Source: Papio anubis
Taxonomy: Eukaryota; Chordata; Mammalia; Primates; Cercopithecidae
DNA length: 64,000 nt
Direction: 5' to 3'
Assembly: GCF_008728515.1 (NCBI RefSeq)
Contig: NC_044980.1
Location: 31,016,290 to 31,080,289 of the forward strand
Position 1 is the stretch's first letter. Each line of letters begins with the position of its first letter. Shown piece after piece: positions 22,190 to 33,870 of this stretch. A program made the translations under genes and the position numbers. The notes below the pieces were generated by a model. The model saw nothing but the letters and a program-made list of their open reading frames with translations, made no database searches and was not told where the DNA came from.

Positions 22190-22405
22190 ATTACCATTTA
22201 TTGAGCAGTTTCTACGGTAGAGGATGTCTGCCAGGCACTATCTCATTTAATAGCGACCACACTTCCATAAAGGACAGCCTTTGATGAGAAACCTTGGCTG
22301 TATATGACTTGCCCACGGTCACCTAAGTAAGAAGCAAAAGCAGATTTGAACGCAAGTCCTTCTGGCTCCATTGTCTGTATTCCTAACCACTGCGTTGTAC
22401 TAGCT
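22190..22405 (-). repeat. MIR SINE, near full length
   Basis: ACCATTTATTGAGCAGTTTC, TGCCAGGCACTATCTCATTT, GACTTGCCCACGGTCACC and CTAACCACTGCGTTGTACTA give the complete antisense MIR order. Confidence 0.8.
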
Positions 22406-22620
22406 CAACTTCTGCACCAGATCTGTACTTTGATCCTTGTGCGATCTGGTGCATCATTTCATGGATGGTTTAGATCTTCATAAAATACCTCCTCAGTATA
22501 ATCGCAGACACCAGGGAAGAAAATGACTTATGAAGAAGAACAAACTATAAAGCTTATTTTCTACCTACCCAAACTGACAAGGAAAACAAGCCCCCTGCCT
22601 CATCTTATGCAAGCAAGTCC

Positions 22621-22922
22621 GGCCAGGCGTGGTGGCTCATGCCTATAATCCCATCACTTCGGGAGGCTGAGGCGGGTTGGTCACCTGAAGTCAGGAGTTT
22701 GAGACCAGTCTGGCTAACATGGCAAAACCCTGCCTCTACTAAAAATACAAAAAATTAGCCAGGTGGCACATATCTGTAATCCCAGCTACTCGGGAGGCTC
22801 AGGCAGGAGAATCACTTGAACCCAGGAGGTGGATGTTGCAGTGAGCCGAGATTGCACCGCCATTGCACTCCAGCCTGGGCAACAGAGCAAGACTCTATCT
22901 CAAAATAAATAAAATAAAACAA
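22621..22922 (+). mobile_element. Alu (AluS-type)
   Basis: Full dimer with a short deletion in the mid region (AGCCAGGTGGCACATATCTG) and an (AAATA)n tail. Confidence 0.93.
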
Positions 22923-23376
22923 AAGGAAGCCCAATTGTAATATAGGCTCCTTTTGGCAAACTTAGCTCTAGGCAGAGCTTCAGGACTAGAAGCACTTTGC
23001 AATTTAGGTAGTAGGGAGTTGAAAGTATTTTGAATGTTCTCAAAATGTTCCTTGTCACTCTTCGACTGTTTCCTTCAGTGCTAAATTTTCCCACCTACCT
23101 ATGTGAATTTTGTCTTAAAAAGTGATAAGTAGAAATTAAGAGTTCTGTAGAGACCCCAGTGTACCTCTCTGCCCCCAAGCAAATGGTTCCTCGGTTGATG
23201 GTTGCCTGTTCACTCTTACTTGTAAGCAGTGGGTTTCAGGGGTCAACACACCAACTTACCTTCCAGCATGATAAATGGTCCATACTAGCATGTACGGCCT
23301 GTCATATGTGGCACTCTCTTGCAGTCTGTTCTGCTCCCTGTCTGGAGTTTGATTTTGAATTCGAAACGACCTTAGA
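22923..23376. other. non-repetitive intron
   Basis: Nothing recognised. Confidence 0.4.
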
Positions 23377-23790
23377 TGATGTTACGGGTTGAATTATGTC
23401 CCCTCAAAATTCATATGTTGAAGTCCTAGCCCCCAGAATATGACCTTATTTAGAAATAGGATCATTGCAGGAATAGTTAGTTAAGATGAGGTCCTACCAG
23501 AGTAGGTTGGCTCCTATTCCAGGATAACTGTTGTCTTTATAAAAAGGGCATATTCGGACACAGACTCGCACAGGAGTAACACCATGTGTGATTGGAGTTC
23601 TGCTGCTGAAAGCCAAGGAACAACCAGAAGCTAGAAGAGAGGCTTGGTACAGACCCTTTCCTAGCCTCTCCAAACTAGGGGAGCTTGGCCCTGCTGACAC
23701 CTTGAGCTCCAGCGTCTCACCTTTAGAACTGTGACACAGTAAGTCCCTGTTGCTTAAGCCTCCTGTGGTCACCCTAGAAAACTACTAGTA
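23377..23790 (+). mobile_element. MaLR-type LTR (MLT1-like), solo
   Basis: GTTACGGGTTGAATTATGTC, ATATGACCTTATTTAGAAAT, AAGTTAAGATGAGGTC-like sequence, AGCTTGGCCCTGCTGACACC and TAGAACTGTGACACAGTAAG follow an old MaLR LTR in order. No internal retroviral sequence is attached. Confidence 0.65.
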
Positions 23791-24631
23791 GAGGTGACAT
23801 TTTGTCCCTGTCATCTTATAGGAGTCCATTTTTCAGATGATTTCCTCCCTGACACTGGACACTTTAGAGCACTGTGGATGTTTTTTTGATGAGGACACTC
23901 TGAGAACCATGTGTGTGTTAAGTGTGAAAGGAGCAGTTACAATATGTGGAAGATGAGGTCATGATTTGCTTATTTCAAAAGTTAGTTTAGGGTCGATTTG
24001 GAATGTCCATCCTTGGAGAAAGAACAAAAAATTCAAGGCCATGGGTTGACAGACCTTCTGTACCCCAGACCTGGTTTAGAGCCTAAACCTGTGACTGCCT
24101 CCCAATTACAGACCCCATTCCTGATTCCTACCTTCTCACTGGCTGACACTCCTGATCCCTAGTAACCCTGGGAAGCCTTCATTCTTTTGAGTGGTAGCAG
24201 CTTCCTCCTGGTGGGAACTTCTAGAGAACTTTCTGGGAAGGGGAGGTATTCGTGGTGTTTGATGTCACGTGCCCCATCTTGAAGGCATAGCTGATAACTC
24301 ATAGAGGAAAGTTTTTGTTTGTGAGCTCCATCACATCTACTCTGGGGACTTTCTGGAATGTTCTACTTACTTGTTTGGTGCAGGGAGAACTGGGAAGGTT
24401 TTCTAGATTCGTTCCTACAAAGGAATACTTTGTAACTCCAGTCACTCCCTAGCTTTCTATAAGTAAGCCAGATCTGTTCCCTAAGGACAGATTGTTCCAA
24501 ATTGGTCACAAAATATGGAATTAATTAAAACAAAACCCACACACCAAAACAGAAACAAATGTCTTTTCTGAAAAGTAAATCTTTTCACTTAAAATGCATT
24601 TTTGCAGAATGTAAACTTTGGGCGTCTTTGT
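23791..24631. other. non-repetitive intron
   Basis: Nothing recognised. Confidence 0.4.
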
Positions 24632-24928
24632 ATTTTTTTTTTTTAAGGCAGAGTTTCACTCTTGTTGCCCAGGCTGGAGTGCAATGGCGCGATCTCGACT
24701 CACTGCAACCTCTGCCTCCCGGGTTTAAGTGATTCTGCTGCCTCAGCCTCCCGAGTAGCTGGAATTACAAGCGTCTGCCACCACGCCCGGCTAATTTTTT
24801 GTAGTTTTAGTAGAGACGGGGTTTCACCATGTTGGCCAGGCTGGTCTTGAACCTCTGACCTCAGGTGATCCACCCGCCTCAGCCTCCCAAAGTGCTAGGA
24901 TTACAGGCATGAGCCACTGCACCTGGCC
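24632..24928 (-). mobile_element. AluS-type
   Basis: Poly(T) head at 24632-24644, end GCACCTGGCC. A short TSD TCTTTGTA is seen on both sides. Confidence 0.94.
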
Positions 24929-24944
24929 ATCTTTGTACATTAAT

Positions 24945-25155
24945 AAATGTGAGCACAGCACAGTGCAAAGAACGCGGGCCTCGGAGAGGTGAGTCTGGCT
25001 TCTGGACCCACTTACTGACTGTGTGATGGGGGCAGTTGACCTCAGCCACAGGCTGTTGCTGCTATTTCTGTAAAAGGATTGTTGAGTGGATGACAGATGA
25101 TTTACCTAATGTACTGAATACAGCATCTGGCACATGGTAGATGTTCAGCCAGAGG
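24945..25155 (+). repeat. MIR SINE, near full length
   Basis: AAGAACGCGGGCCTCGGAG, ACTTACTGACTGTGTGATGG and CATCTGGCACATGGTAGATG follow the sense MIR order. Confidence 0.75.
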
Positions 25156-26254
25156 TAACTTTTAACACCCACCCCATCAGCCTCAGGCAACCTGGACCCA
25201 GAGCACAGCGTACACCTGAGAAAATCCCTTTGAGTTTGAGGGAAAGAGAAGAGCCTCAAACTCTGCCCTTTCACTCCACAGGGAAGACAGAGAATAATCT
25301 TTGGTCCAGACACTGGGGTTCATTCCAATACTGAGCGAGTGGCGTGGCACGGGGAGCCACCATTTGGAAGGGGTGCTGGCACATGCAAGAACCGGGTCCC
25401 GGAGGCTGCAGAGACTGACGGCACCTTTGAGTTCCTGGAGTGTGAGAAGTCTGTGTGGTCCCAGAAGAGGGGCCAGGATGCTGGGCTGGCAGGAGGGGGC
25501 TGGAGGGCTCAGGGCGACAGACCAATTGGTACAGAAGTATGACATGCTGTGAGGACAGTGGAATGTCAGCCCTAGTCAGAAGTCACCTTCAGCACAGTAC
25601 CCGCTTCCTTGAACTTGTATGTAAAATTAAATTTAGGGTTGTTGCAAGCTTAGACTCTGGTTACCCGTGGCAACCTTGAGTTCTGTCTGGATTCTAGCAG
25701 ATTTTAAACAGTGTCAGGAGGCTGCTAGAAGATGTTACTTGGAGAAATGACTGCAGGTAGTGATGTAGGTAGGAGATGGTAGAGAGAAAGAATTGCCAAT
25801 TATAGCTTGATACTGTAGTCTCTGGGGACATGTAGCATAAGGGTCCTGCCTACCTGAATATGCCCAGAGGTGCCTGATGCTCTATGCAGGACTGGATATA
25901 CAGTAAGAGGTCATCATCACAATGACTTAGAGACATTAAGGAAAGGTGAAATTATACTCAGCTTGCTGTGTAAAAAGCCAGAGAAGCATGTAATACACTT
26001 TAGAAAGATTTCCCTTACAGGTTAAAAGGAAAACAAGTTTCAGCATTTAAAATTCAATTATGTGGAAAACTTGCCATGTGGAACAGCCCATTCCCCAAGG
26101 ATGAAGTGTAAATGAAGCATTACGGACGGTTTGTTCGTGACCCGCTTCATTCCTGACCCGCTTCATTCCTTCAGACTGCTGCTCCACGTGCTGTTTCACT
26201 CGAAGACTTGGTTTCTGGAAGGTTTTCCAGGGTTCATTCAAGTCCTGTTTTCTT
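25156..26254. other. non-repetitive intron
   Basis: No exon or repeat recognised. Overlapping ORFs at 25183-25552 on both strands reflect a locally GC-rich stretch. A 16-bp tandem duplication (CTGACCCGCTTCATTC-like) lies near 26139-26171. Confidence 0.4.
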
Positions 26255-26380
26255 ATTGTACCCAAGTGGAAACTGAGGCTTCAGGAGGTGGTTTCCTGGG
26301 GTCAAGTATCATCTTAGAGAAGTCCGAGGCCTGGAATTCATGCCCTCTGACTCAAATTCTAGAGCTTTTTCTTTAACATC
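26255..26380 (-). repeat. MIR SINE fragment
   Basis: CAAGTGGAAACTGAGGCTTC and CCCTCTGACTCAAATTCTAG match antisense MIR. Confidence 0.6.
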
Positions 26381-26398
26381 ATAAATAACAACTAATGA

Positions 26399-26702
26399 GG
26401 CCGGGCGCAGTGGCTCAATGCCTGTAATGCCAGCAGTTTGGGAAGTCGAGGTGGGTGGATCACTTGAGGTCAGGAGTTCAAAAGCAGCCTGGCCAACATA
26501 GTGAAACCCCATCTCTACTAAAAATACAAAAAATTAGCTGGGCATGGTAGCACACGCACTTGTAGTCCCTGCTACTCAGGAGACTGAGGCAGGAGAATTG
26601 CTTGAACCAGGAGGTGGAGGTTGCAGTGAGCCGAGATTGCACCACTGCACTCCAGCCTGGGCAACAGAGCAAGACTCATCTCAAAAAATAATAATAATAA
26701 TA
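26399..26702 (+). mobile_element. Alu
   Basis: Flanked by AAATAAC-ACTAATGA on the left and AAATAACTAATGA on the right. The tail is (ATA)n. Confidence 0.94.
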
Positions 26703-26716
26703 AAAATAACTAATGA

Positions 26717-28326
26717 AATTAGGATTGTTTTTTAACAGTTTATGATTTACATAAAAACATAAAGTATCTATGAGTGTAGCTTATAGCTGCCTCCTAAGAG
26801 TGTGGTGATGGCCATTGGAGAGGATGGTGGGAGCTTGCTTTCCTCACCTCTTAGGAGTGACATCTGACAAGCTGTGAGGATCTGAGGGCCGTCGCCTGCC
26901 ATCTTGTGGTTGAAATCGAGCAAAGTGAGAGAAAAGTGCTGGGAGCTCCAGTCCAGTTTATTATTCACAGGCTGTGTGTGTTTCACCGCTGTGCTGTTCT
27001 GCTGATGTTTTCGGCCTTCAGAACTCTCTCTTGAATGGCAGCATCTGAGCTATCCTCTCCTCTCTGTGACTGGTGTTTTTTCCTGTGGTCCCTTCACACA
27101 CACAGCCTCAGCCCTCAGGCACCGTGTTAATGAATGAGGAGCTGATCTGAGAAATCGCCTGTGCTAAGCTCTTCATGATGGATGACAGAGGGGAGTTTTT
27201 CGTCCCCAGTTTCTCTAACTGTAGCCTGGAATCAGAAGCCTTTTAAGGAAAGAGTGAGTGAGCAGCAAGACAATTTCCAACACTACAATGGCCCGTGGGG
27301 TGAGTTCTTTCAGAAAACTGGCAAGCTTGGCCACACCCTCCGTCGCAGCCCACAGCTCATTGTTGAAAGCCACATGCACAGCTGCTTTTCAGGGTCCACT
27401 TGTTTTTATGAGGGAAGAGATTCCATAAAAGGAGCGACTTGCCATCATTTAAAGGGGGTTGAGGTTTCAGAGCCAGATCCAGAGATGCTCTTTAATTTTA
27501 TCCCAGTGACCTGCTCCTCCTCTGGTACCCTGGTCACAACCTTTCTGACTGGGAGCAGCGCAGCCCCTGGGTGATTAACTGCAGCCATGGAAGATGGAAA
27601 ACCCAAATACCCACGTAAGACACTCGCTCTTAGACTCTTAGCACTACTTTCGGAAATTGTAATGGTTGTTGTAAACCATACAGAGAAGAAAGATAAAAGC
27701 ATTTTAGTGTAGTTATAGTGTTACTGGTCTAACTTCATACCTTTCTATTTATGGGCACCCCCTGGGCCATTTTCAGCAATCCTGACTTCTACTTTATCTT
27801 TTGTGTCCAGGTACTAAGTAAGTTATGAACATTTTTATTCTCTCATTTTGAGCACCAAATGCCCTCAAATAACTCTCGGGTTTTTTTTTTTTTTTTTTTT
27901 TCTGCCTCCAAAGGTTTTTGAACTTCAAGCTTTGGCACCTGTTTGGCCCTTGGCCCTCTCTTAGTTACTGTGGAAGCAGAGGCAGGTAACCAACTGCAAT
28001 GTGCAGGCGAGCCATTCCTAATGAACTCCACTCCCATTCCACCTGGGTTTGCAAAGTACAGAAACGAACAGACTTGCGCTCGCATCTTTTGGTGTTGGAG
28101 GGCACCAATAACAAAAGGGGACCTCTTGCTGGAGGACAACAATATCTGCTATTTAAGGACCCAAATATATAACTCTTTTGTACAATGTAAAATGAAGCAA
28201 AGCTTTTAAACAGTTATATAGATTTCTTCATAGGATTCTTTGAGATGTGATCTTTCTCCAAAAATTTTGAGGATGAGAGTTTGTTACACTGTGTTTAAAA
28301 TGTTCTGAAGCTCTGATACTAGTGGC
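26717..28326. other. non-repetitive intron
   Basis: No exon or repeat recognised, apart from an isolated T21 run at about 27882-27902 with no Alu or L1 body attached. The 130-codon ORF at 27182-27574 has no resemblance to a known protein. Confidence 0.4.
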
Positions 28327-28610
28327 CTTTTTATTTTTTATTTTGAGACAAAGTCTCGCTCTGTCGCCTAGGCTGGACAAAACACAATGGCACAATCTAG
28401 GTTGACTCACTGCAACCTCTGCCTCCTGGGTTCAAGCGATTCTTCTGCCTCCAACTCCCAAGTAGCTGGGACTAAAGGTGCACACCATGCCCGGCTAATT
28501 ATTTTGTATTTTTAGTGGGACACAGCTTCATCATGTTGGCCAGACTGGTCTCGAGCCCCTGACCTCAAGTGATCCACCCACCTCAGCCTCCCGAAGTGCT
28601 GCTGGTGTTA
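28327..28610 (-). mobile_element. Alu, truncated at its 5' end
   Basis: The + strand copy ends at CCGAAGTGCTGCTGG, lacking the last 35 or so bases. ACAAAACACAATGGC replaces the usual GAGTGCAGTGGC. Confidence 0.88.
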
Positions 28611-28620
28611 TAACTTGGAA

Positions 28621-28666
28621 TAACAATGTTGAATTGTATGGAGCAACAATGTTGAATTGTATGGAT
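28621..28666. repeat. 23-bp tandem duplication
   Basis: AACAATGTTGAATTGTATGG occurs twice in a row with no mismatches, suggesting a recent slippage or repair duplication. Confidence 0.85.
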
Positions 28667-29028
28667 CTCTTATCTTTGAGTCACAGAAACTTGGATGCCA
28701 GGGCTGCAGGGATGGTATAATAGCTGACTCATCCTTCAGGTCCCTAATTCAGGGCTCTTTGTTCACCAAAGAAAAGATGATTCTATGATTTGCAATGTCT
28801 CTTTGACTTAAATTTAGCCATTTCCTTTTTGGGAGGAAGGCTGGGCTAGTTCCGTAGCTGAAGTGCGTGTGTCCTCAGCCCTTAGACTGGACTATAAGGT
28901 TAGTCAGTTTAAATGGGGCTGGAATTTATTAAGAAACTTTTGACTTTGGGAATCACAGATGTATCCTCACAAATATCCCTGAAAGGAGGCCTGAACTATT
29001 GTGGGGGCGAGGGGAGTGGATAGCCTTA
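28667..29028. other. non-repetitive intron
   Basis: Nothing recognised. Confidence 0.4.
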
Positions 29029-29042
29029 AAAATTCAGGCTCT

Positions 29043-29364
29043 AGCCAGGCAGGGTGGCTCATGCCTGTAATCTCAGCACTTTTGGAGGCCAAGGCAGGTG
29101 GATCACTTGAGGTCAGGAGTTGGAGACCAACCTGGCCAACACAGTGAAACCCCGTCTCTACTAAAAATATAAAATTTAGCCGGGCATGGTGGTGCGTGCC
29201 TGTAGTCCCAGCTACTTGGGAGGCTGAGACAGGAAAATTGCATGAACCCAGGAGGTGGAAGTTGCAGTGAGCTGAGATCCGGCCACTGCACTCCAGCCTG
29301 GGCGACAGAGAGCGAGACTCCGTCTCAAAAAATAAAATAAAATAAATAAAATTAAATAAGTAAA
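29043..29364 (+). mobile_element. Alu with the GATCCGGCC variant
   Basis: The TSD AATTCAGGCTCT/ATTCAAGCTCT brackets the element. Its body looks S-type (GGTCAGGAGTTGGAGACC) yet carries GATCCGGCCACTGC, so it may be a gene-conversion mosaic. Confidence 0.92.
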
Positions 29365-29375
29365 TATTCAAGCTC

Positions 29376-29786
29376 TGTTAAGTACCGGTCTCTGTTAAAT
29401 GCCATGGCAAGTCTGGGTTTTTCCCTGACTCAAGGGTTTTATTTAGTGCAGATATCCATTCCTGTGAAGTCCTCATCGGAACCAGTGGAATGGGCAGAAA
29501 GAACTTACATAGAAGTCACCAGAAAATAGTTCATGCTCTAGAATGGTGGCTGCTAAGGTGAGAAGCCTGAGAAGATCCATGGGTAAGAGGAAAAATTATC
29601 AGCATCCCAAGATATTTTTTATCTTTAAAAAAAATTGAGTTTGACCAATAATTTAGATATGGATTGACACTGGCTTCCTTGTTCAATCTGAATGTCAGAG
29701 AGTCCCATTTTCTGTGTCGTCTATGACATATCCTGAGGGAAGGGGGGAAGGTCCACAAAGGCCCCCTCACTGGTAATTCACCACTC
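29376..29786. other. non-repetitive intron
   Basis: Nothing recognised. Confidence 0.4.
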
Positions 29787-29929
29787 CTTTTTTTTTTTCT
29801 GTCACCCAGGCTGGAGTGCAGTGAAAAAATCAAAGCTCACTGCAGCCTTGAACTCCTGTGCTCAAGCAATCCACCTATCTCAGCCTCTCAAGTAGCTGGG
29901 ACTACAGGTGTGAACCATAGTGCTTGGCC
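29787..29929 (-). mobile_element. Alu monomer-sized fragment
   Basis: T-run head, then CTGTCACCCAGGCTGGAGTG through GTAGCTGGGACTACAGGTGT, joined directly to an Alu 5' end (GTGCTTGGCC). Central deletion or an old monomer. Confidence 0.75.
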
Positions 29930-30063
29930 CGTTTAATCCACTATAGGCTTATGTCAAGGGACTGGAGTTTATATACGCTCACTTGATGAAGTGGGTTTAC
30001 GGATTAAATTATTTTGTTTTAACTGAGTTAACCTTTACCACATGGGCAGAAAAACTAAAGAAA

Positions 30064-30200
30064 TTTCTTATTTTTAATATACAGAGATGAGGGTCCCACT
30101 ATGTTGTCCAGGCTGGTCCCAAATTCTTGGCCTCAGGGGATCCTCCCACCCCAGCCTCCCAAAGTGCTAGTGTTACTGGAGTGAGTCACTGCTCCCAGCC
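30064..30200 (-). mobile_element. Alu left-monomer fragment (FLAM-like)
   Basis: CACTATGTTGTCCAGGCTGG through AAAGTGCTAGTGTTACTGG. Only the left half of an Alu is present. Confidence 0.75.
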
Positions 30201-30859
30201 TAAAAATAATTAATGCAGGTGTAAGCAGACAATAAGAAATGACAAGGTTAACACTTCTTTTCCTGCTACCATGTGCTAATTATGAAGTAAAACAGTGACA
30301 ATCTATGTAGACTGAGAAGTCAGACAAAAACATAAAATTCGTCAGGAGACTATGTGAAATACAAACTTACAACCATTAGCATTAAAGAAAAACCTGATCC
30401 TAAGCATAGATTGTGCCTTATGGTAATACTTGATGATATGAGACCATCATAATTAGCAAGATATTTAAAATCTAACTATTCACAACATGAATACAAATAG
30501 TTTAAAATGTTTTAGCGGTGTTTAAAATTACGCATTACCAAATCTAGTCCGGGATTCTAGTAAACTGAATATTTAAGAGCCTGTTTTGAGGGTTTTAAAA
30601 AATATAATTGCTTAAGGCAAAAACTACATACCAGTAGAAAAACAGTCTTCCTGATGTGGTAAAAATAGCTAAAATAATGCATGGAAAACAATATAGCTAC
30701 AAAATAGAACACACAGTTTTGTCAGCAAATTCTGATGCACAGACCCACAGATGTGGAAGATGCACAGAAATATTGCTGAAGTTTCGAAGAAAGAGTGTAG
30801 TGGAGGAGATCTGCTATGCAGTTGGACTTCAGTACTGCTGTTTCGCACATGTTCCAATT
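30201..30859. other. AT-rich non-repetitive intron
   Basis: Nothing recognised. The 83-codon ORF at 30656-30907 runs into the next Alu and is judged spurious. Confidence 0.4.
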
Positions 30860-30879
30860 AAGAATATTCGCTTGATTCT

Positions 30880-31035
30880 GGCCAGGCACGGTGGCTCACG
30901 CCTGTAATCCAAGCACTTTGGGAGGTCGAGGTGGGCGGATCACTTGAGCCCAAGAGTTCGATACCAGCCAAGGCAACATGGTGAAACCCCATCCCTATTT
31001 TTGTAGAAACTTTTTAAATAAAAAAGATTTTTAAA
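30880..31035 (+). mobile_element. Alu left monomer with its own TSD
   Basis: Only the left arm is present, followed by an impure tail. The TSD AAGAATATT-GCTTG lies at 30860-30874 and after the tail near 31037-31051, so this is a monomeric insertion or a later deletion inside one. Confidence 0.85.
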
Positions 31036-31051
31036 AAAGAATATTTGCTTG

Positions 31052-31244
31052 TTTCTGTTTCAATAATAAAATAGACCTATTTATTTGTGAGGTCACTAGA
31101 AAATATGTATTTTACAAAATTCAATGACTTTGTTAGTTAAAACAACCCTTATGGGAAAATTATATCAGGTAACAGTAGCTTTAACTAGAATAAAAAGGAA
31201 GTCAGGATATCCCAATTACACTGATTTGAGTTTTACGAATTATA
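31052..31244. other. AT-rich non-repetitive intron
   Basis: Nothing recognised. Confidence 0.4.
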
Positions 31245-31516
31245 TGTTGATGAAAAGAGTCAAACTTTGTAAAATATTTAGAGTTTTATTCTGAGCCAAA
31301 TATGAGCGACCAAGGCCTGGGACATAACCTCAAGAGGTCCTGAAAACATGTGCCCAAAGTGGGTAGGTTACAGCCTGATTTTACACCTTTTAAGGGGATA
31401 GAAGTTACAGGCAGACATCAATCAATGTGGGGACAGCCTTCCAGGTCAAAGGTGGATTCAAAGATTTTCTGATTGACAATTGGTTGAAAGAGTTATTATC
31501 TAAAGACCTGGAATTA

Positions 31517-31817
31517 GGCCTGATGTGGTGGCTTACATGTAATCCCAGCACTTTGGGAGGCGAAGGCGGGTGGATCACCTGAGGTCAGGAGTTCGAGACC
31601 AGCCAGGCCAACATGGTGAAACCTCGTTTCCACTAAAAAAAATCAGCCAAGCAAGGTGGTGGGTGCGTGTAATCCCAGCAATTTGGGAGGCTGAGGCACA
31701 AGAATCGCTTGAACCTGGGAGTCAGAGATTGCAGTGAGCCAAGATTGTGCTACTGCACTCCTGCCTGGGTATCAAAGCAAGACTCCATCTAAAAAAAAGA
31801 AAAAGAAAGAAACAAAA
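31517..31817 (+). mobile_element. Alu inside the LTR
   Basis: The TSD AAAGACCTGGAAT-A lies at 31502-31516 and 31818-31832, proving that the LTR halves were contiguous. Confidence 0.95.
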
Positions 31818-31937
31818 AAAGACCTGGAATCAGTAGAAAGGAGTGTATGGGTTAAGATAGGGGGTTGTGGAGGCCAAAGTTCTTCCTATGTAGATGAAGC
31901 CTCCAGGTAGCAGGCTTCGGAGAGAATAGACAGCAAG

Positions 31938-32237
31938 GCCGGGGGTGGTGGCTCATGCCTGTAATCCCTACACTTTGGGAGGCTAAAGTGGGTGGATCAC
32001 CCAAAATCAGGAGTTTGAGACAGGCCTGGCCAACATGATGAAACCCTGTCTCTACTAAAAATACAAAAAAAATTAATTGGACGTGGTGGCAGGCACCTGT
32101 AATCCCAGCTACTCAGGAGGCTGAGGCAAGAGAATCACTTGAACCCAGGAGACAGAGGTTTCAGTGAGCTAAGATCGTGCCACTGCACTCCAGCCTATGC
32201 AACAAGAGCAAAACTCCGTCTCAACAACAACAAAAAA
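31938..32237 (+). mobile_element. second Alu inside the LTR
   Basis: Starts GGCCGGGGGTGGTGGCTCAT with a (CAA)n tail. A weak TSD AGA-GGCAA/AGACAGCAA is seen. Confidence 0.93.
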
Positions 32238-32720
32238 AGATGGCAAATGTCTCTTATCAGATTGTAAAAGGTGCTAGACTCAGTTAAATCTCTCCTGGAT
32301 CAGCAAAAGACCTAGGAAAGGAAGGGGATCCTTTATAGAATGTAGATTTTCCCCACAAGAGACAGCTTTGTGGGTCTGTTTCAAAATATGTCAGAGAGAT
32401 ATATTTTGGAATAAAATGCTTCAATTTCTTTCAGCGCCTGCTGTCTGTCATGTGATGCTATACTAGAGTCAGGTCAGCATCTGGTGTCTTACTGCTACAA
32501 AGAGTCTGTTTTGTCTGTCTTGAAGTCTCTTTATCTTAATGTTAATGCTGGTCTGTTGTGCCTGAATTCCAAAGGGAAGAAAATATAATGAGGCATGTCC
32601 TACGCCTTTTTGCCAATCATGGCCTGAACCAGTTTCTCAGGTTTACTTTGGATCCCCTTGGCCAAGAAGCAGGGCCCACTTAGCCAGTTGAAGGGCTTAG
32701 AATTTTATTTTTTGTTTACA

Positions 32721-32952
32721 TACGAATGTATTAAATAATCACATGAACCCTGAAAATTTTTTAAAAACTTAAATGTGTAAATACATTTTTTTCTAATTTA
32801 GGCAAGGTTATAAAAAATAGGCCAACAGCATGAAATTGATTCAGCCATTTCATCCTATTGGCCTATTTCAGGGAATGATGATGAAAATATCTTACTACAT
32901 AGAGGTTTGATGTTTATTTCTAAACGAAGCATTTATTAGAGTAATAGAACTT
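32721..32952. other. AT-rich non-repetitive intron
   Basis: Nothing recognised. Confidence 0.4.
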
Positions 32953-32968
32953 AAAGATGACTGGGATT

Positions 32969-33271
32969 GGGCTGGGCACAGTGGCTTACGCCTGTAATCC
33001 CAGCACTTTGGGAGGCTGAGGCGGGCAGATCACAAGGTCAGGATATCAGGACCATCCTGGCTAACACGGTGAAACCCCGTCTCTACTAAAAAATACAAAA
33101 AAAACTAGCCGGGCACGGTGGCGGGCACCTGTAGTCCCAGCTACTTGGGAGGCTGAGGTAGGAGAATGGTGTGAACCCGGGAGGCAGAGCGTGCAGTGAG
33201 CCGACATGGCACCACTGCACTCCAGCCTGGGCGATAGAGTGAGACTCCGCCTCAAAAAAAAAAAAAAAAAA
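32969..33271 (+). mobile_element. AluY-type
   Basis: The TSD GATGACTGGGATT/AATGACTGGGATT lies on both sides. Pure A tail of about 20. Confidence 0.94.
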
Positions 33272-33286
33272 AAATGACTGGGATTT

Positions 33287-33856
33287 TTCTTCTACGAAAA
33301 AGACAAGTGGTTCAAATTTGAGGACCTTATCTCTGAAGCCAAGTACAGTAGTTCCCAGTGGCCTCCTTCCTGGAGGCTATTTTTGCAAGGACAAACACAT
33401 GTCTCTCCAAGGTAAAGATGACGTTGTAACAATAAATAAGAAAATAACTACTTTTTGAAAGAAAGCCATGCTATGCAAAGGGCAATTTCAATATGGATAT
33501 TAGGAAATGTTTCCATAGTGATAAGACTTTTTTTTTTTTTAAATGTTAACATTTGCCAACAAAAAGTTTCAGATGCATCTTTAAAATCTTGAGAGCAAAA
33601 TTTTATATTTTTAAACCTTCCAAAGAATTTTAGAGGAGCTATATGTTAAAAACTATTAAAAGTACAGTAACTTCAGAGTTTGCAAGAAAAACTTGACAAA
33701 GTCAATGCACAATTTCAACCAAAACCAAAGCACAGGTGGTGGATAGGGTTGGAAAATGATATTATGATTGATTAAATCATAATCAATGCCACTAACATAT
33801 TTCTTCCATTTGAATCTGTGTATCCTTGTGAGGTATCTTCAGCTATGGCAGCTGTT
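33287..33856. other. AT-rich non-repetitive intron
   Basis: Nothing recognised. Isolated T12 run at 33529-33540. Confidence 0.4.
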
Positions 33857-33870
33857 AAAAGCAGCATCCA

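Larger units (their letters stand above)
31245..32720 (-). mobile_element. solo LTR, ERVL type (MER21-like), split by two Alus
   Basis: The + strand edges are TGTTGATG and GTTTACA, i.e. TG...CA in minus orientation. An AATAAA signal lies on the minus strand at about 31276 (GAATAAAACTC) close to the LTR end. About 875 bases remain when the Alus at 31517 and 31938 are removed, which fits MER21. No internal viral genes are attached. The family name is from memory. ACGAAT occurs just outside both ends, but not directly abutting. Confidence 0.5.

Noticed and set aside
27182..27574. 130-codon ORF starting with ATG
   Set aside because: No recognisable motif, no supporting splice sites and no codon or composition signal separating it from the surrounding intron.
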